Shown here: in pieces, positions 62,596-64,000 of the stretch
How the letters are laid out: each line of letters opens with the position of its first letter
How positions within the stretch are numbered: the first letter of the stretch is position 1
Assembly (NCBI GenBank): GCA_902531515.1
Contig: CACAEJ010000004.1
Coordinates: 29,625-93,624 of the forward strand
Direction: 5' to 3'
Source of the DNA: an uncultured Pseudohongiella sp.
GTDB taxonomy: Bacteria > Pseudomonadota > Gammaproteobacteria > Pseudomonadales > Pseudohongiellaceae
DNA: 64,000 bases
Notes under the pieces: generated by a model
Databases searched by the model: none
What the model saw: the letters and a program-made list of their open reading frames with translations, nothing else
What the model was told of the DNA's origin: nothing
Translations under genes and position numbers: made by a program

Positions 62596-63762
62596 TTATT
62601 CTGGAACCTGTGCCTCTAACGAAAAAAGCTGTCTTAATATCCTCGTCCATTGAATATACTGTTCTTCCATGGTTCCACTTAATCCATGAACTCTTTCATT
62701 GAGCTCCAGTATCGCAGGCCCAACTTCGTTATTGAAACTTGCGGATATATCGCGATATTCCAATTCGAAGACCTTACTCCAGCGATAGCGGTCATATCTT
62801 TGGGTTAAAGTTAGGTAACCACCAGAGCGCCCATAATTTTCGAAGTCATACTGGCTCTCAGCAGCCTTTAAGGCTTCGTTAATTTGATCAAAAGAGTATT
62901 TTCGCCAGACGGCATAGGACGGACGCATATTTTCATAAAGTGATCCGTAATAATCGTCGACAGTATCGATAAACAAATGGTGTCGAGTCCGCATTTCTTT
63001 GACGCGTCTTAGCATTGGGTCGTCCTCGGCCGGCAAAGAAACAACGGTGAGTAAATTACTCTCGGTTTTAACTAAGTTGCGGTCAAAAGACTCGGGGGCA
63101 AGATCACTGGCATAAACCATTTCAGATACGCGCTTCAAATCGACCAACTCTTGCTCTGTGAGAGTTGAACGAAAATTCACTAATGAATTATTAATTTCGT
63201 TGTAAACGTCTTGAAACGGTTCAACAAACTCGTCGGATTCAAACGGTTGTCCCGCCGTATATCTGGTTCTGTTGGGGAAGTCGATTTCAGAAGCCAAATC
63301 CAAATATTCCTGATCAAGCCAAACGCGCCCACTGCTATCGATCGCGACAACGTGAACCAAAATACGTTTGCCATTTGAAGTCATTACTTTAGCTTTAACT
63401 TGAAGGTCAACAGAGGGGTCACTTTCAGGCAGAACTCTGACAGCGCCCCATTGATTTGAACGCAATAGAGTTTCCCTTAATGTATAGGGGAGATAATGCG
63501 TTTCATTTGCCCTGATTTCACTAAAAATCCATTCGCCGAACTCAAGAGTTTCGTCCTTTTTTAGAGCGACGTCGAATACATTCACTGCAATATCAAGGAG
63601 TTGATTTTCAGGCGGAGCCTGCTGTGCAACAATGAGATCCACGTTACCGACGGGAGGAGTTAAAGGCACCTCTTCAGTTGGAGGCACAGCGTTTTGCGCA
63701 CATCCCTCAAGGAAAATAAAAGCAAATTGCAATACCCAGTAGTTAGTTCTTTTTAGAGTCAT
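62596..63762 (-). CDS. Large hypothetical lipoprotein
   Basis: A 388-residue protein with a lipobox (FLEGC) after a hydrophobic leader. The N-terminal ~150 residues look like a small beta domain (NVFDVALKKDETLEFGEWIFSEIRANETHYLPYTLRETL; LQVKAKVMTSNGKRILVHVVAID), and the C-terminal half is helical with many charged residues (SYAVWRKYSFDQINEALKAAESQYD; WTRILRQLFSLEAQ). I recognise no family. Its ATG lies 2 bp after the stop of an upstream gene that runs off the window edge, so they form one operon. The domain split resembles secretin- or complex-associated lipoproteins, but that is a guess. Confidence 0.7.
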   Translation of the reverse strand: MTLKRTNYWVLQFAFIFLEGCAQNAVPPTEEVPLTPPVGNVDLIVAQQAPPENQLLDIAVNVFDVALKKDETLEFGEWIFSEIRANETHYLPYTLRETLLRSNQWGAVRVLPESDPSVDLQVKAKVMTSNGKRILVHVVAIDSSGRVWLDQEYLDLASEIDFPNRTRYTAGQPFESDEFVEPFQDVYNEINNSLVNFRSTLTEQELVDLKRVSEMVYASDLAPESFDRNLVKTESNLLTVVSLPAEDDPMLRRVKEMRTRHHLFIDTVDDYYGSLYENMRPSYAVWRKYSFDQINEALKAAESQYDFENYGRSGGYLTLTQRYDRYRWSKVFELEYRDISASFNNEVGPAILELNERVHGLSGTMEEQYIQWTRILRQLFSLEAQVPE

Positions 63763-63764
63763 GT

Positions 63765-64000
63765 CTAATTATTTGTTGGTTGTCTTAACCTGCAAGATCG
63801 ACCTCTAGTTACTGTTTGAACACACAAAAACTCATCTTGAGGTGCTTGATACTTATTAAATGCTTGCACTAAATTAAAGGGAGCCGAACCATTGCTCGAA
63901 ACGCTAGTAATAAATCGCAGCCGCTGGGAATCAGAAGAAATGCTTAGTCGGTGAATTATGTAAAGTCCATCTGGAAGAGCGATCTCGAAAACTAATTGCT
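63765..64000 (-). CDS. Partial CDS entering from the right edge (C-terminal end)
   Basis: The minus-strand frame is open from the window edge to a TAG at 63765-63767, giving the last 77 residues of a protein (the first full codon is at 63998). The segment is beta-rich (QLVFEIALPDGLYIIHRLSI; QRLRFITSVSSNGS; EFLCVQTVTRGRSCRLRQ) and has two cysteines that could pair. Its stop is 2 bp before the ATG of the lipoprotein gene at 62596-63762. The composition and tight spacing support a real coding region. I cannot name a family from this fragment. Confidence 0.6.
   Translation of the reverse strand, partial: QLVFEIALPDGLYIIHRLSISSDSQRLRFITSVSSNGSAPFNLVQAFNKYQAPQDEFLCVQTVTRGRSCRLRQPTNN

Noticed and set aside
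1..64000. CRISPR arrays, insertion sequences, prophage, rRNA or tRNA genes
   Set aside because: No regularly spaced repeats, transposase, integrase or structural RNA other than 6S RNA was recognised by reading both strands.

Overview
The window reads as chromosome from a marine-type gammaproteobacterium. The evidence is the conserved block zapA / 6S RNA / 5-formyl-THF cyclo-ligase divergent from pepP-ubiH-ubiI, the GltBD glutamate synthase, an ImuA/ImuB/DnaE2 mutasome with an E. coli-type LexA box, a Fur-like palindrome, and many secreted or outer-membrane proteins. Base composition is moderately AT-rich. Genus cannot be fixed from this sequence; an oligotrophic marine lineage is an inference. 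No rRNA, tRNA, CRISPR array, insertion sequence or prophage was recognised.

Layout. 1-2.7 kb: SOS mutagenesis genes; the end of dnaE2 faces imuB-imuA, which sits behind a perfect LexA box. 2.8-9.7 kb: housekeeping block (small membrane ORF, cyclo-ligase, 6S RNA, zapA, zapB-like gene, pepP, ubiH, ubiI) with a DUF1499 lipoprotein and a MaoC hydratase inserted between the two ubiquinone hydroxylases. 9.8-20.5 kb: small unknown protein, ABC exporter, zinc-ribbon membrane protein, propionyl-CoA synthetase, gltD and gltB. 21-26.5 kb: a Tat-exported molybdenum hydroxylase (2Fe-2S, Mo and FAD/4Fe-4S subunits) with a membrane b-type cytochrome and an unknown protein, preceded by a Fur-like box and closed by a terminator. 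26.5-32.2 kb: PLP D-cysteine desulfhydrase-like enzyme, beta-propeller protein and a giant M1+M28+PDZ secreted peptidase. 32.4-40 kb: three tandem paralogues of a CBM9-like/DUF5916 outer-membrane protein with duplicated leader sequences. 40-51.8 kb: GlpQ-like phosphodiesterase, lipoprotein, CoA-transferase, enoyl-CoA hydratase, aminotransferase, TonB receptor, SDR, a protein with a predicted mature N-terminal His, HNH protein and EamA transporter. 51.9-64 kb: a run of almost exclusively exported proteins (alpha/beta hydrolase, beta-helix lipoprotein, MBL hydrolase, Tat NHL protein, Tat dienelactone hydrolase, PD40 protein, Tat enolase-superfamily enzyme, lipoprotein) interspersed with three small membrane-anchored proteins that may share a split-barrel fold.

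How it works together. The left third is core replication/repair, quinone and nitrogen metabolism. The right two thirds look like an envelope-facing scavenging and redox repertoire: periplasmic oxidation linked to the membrane, extracellular peptide hydrolysis, outer-membrane barrels and periplasmic hydrolases. The most interesting candidates for something undescribed are the Mo-hydroxylase/cytochrome b unit with its unknown fifth gene, the triplicated barrel array, and the secreted cluster at 52-64 kb with its orphan terminator and three split-barrel-like proteins.
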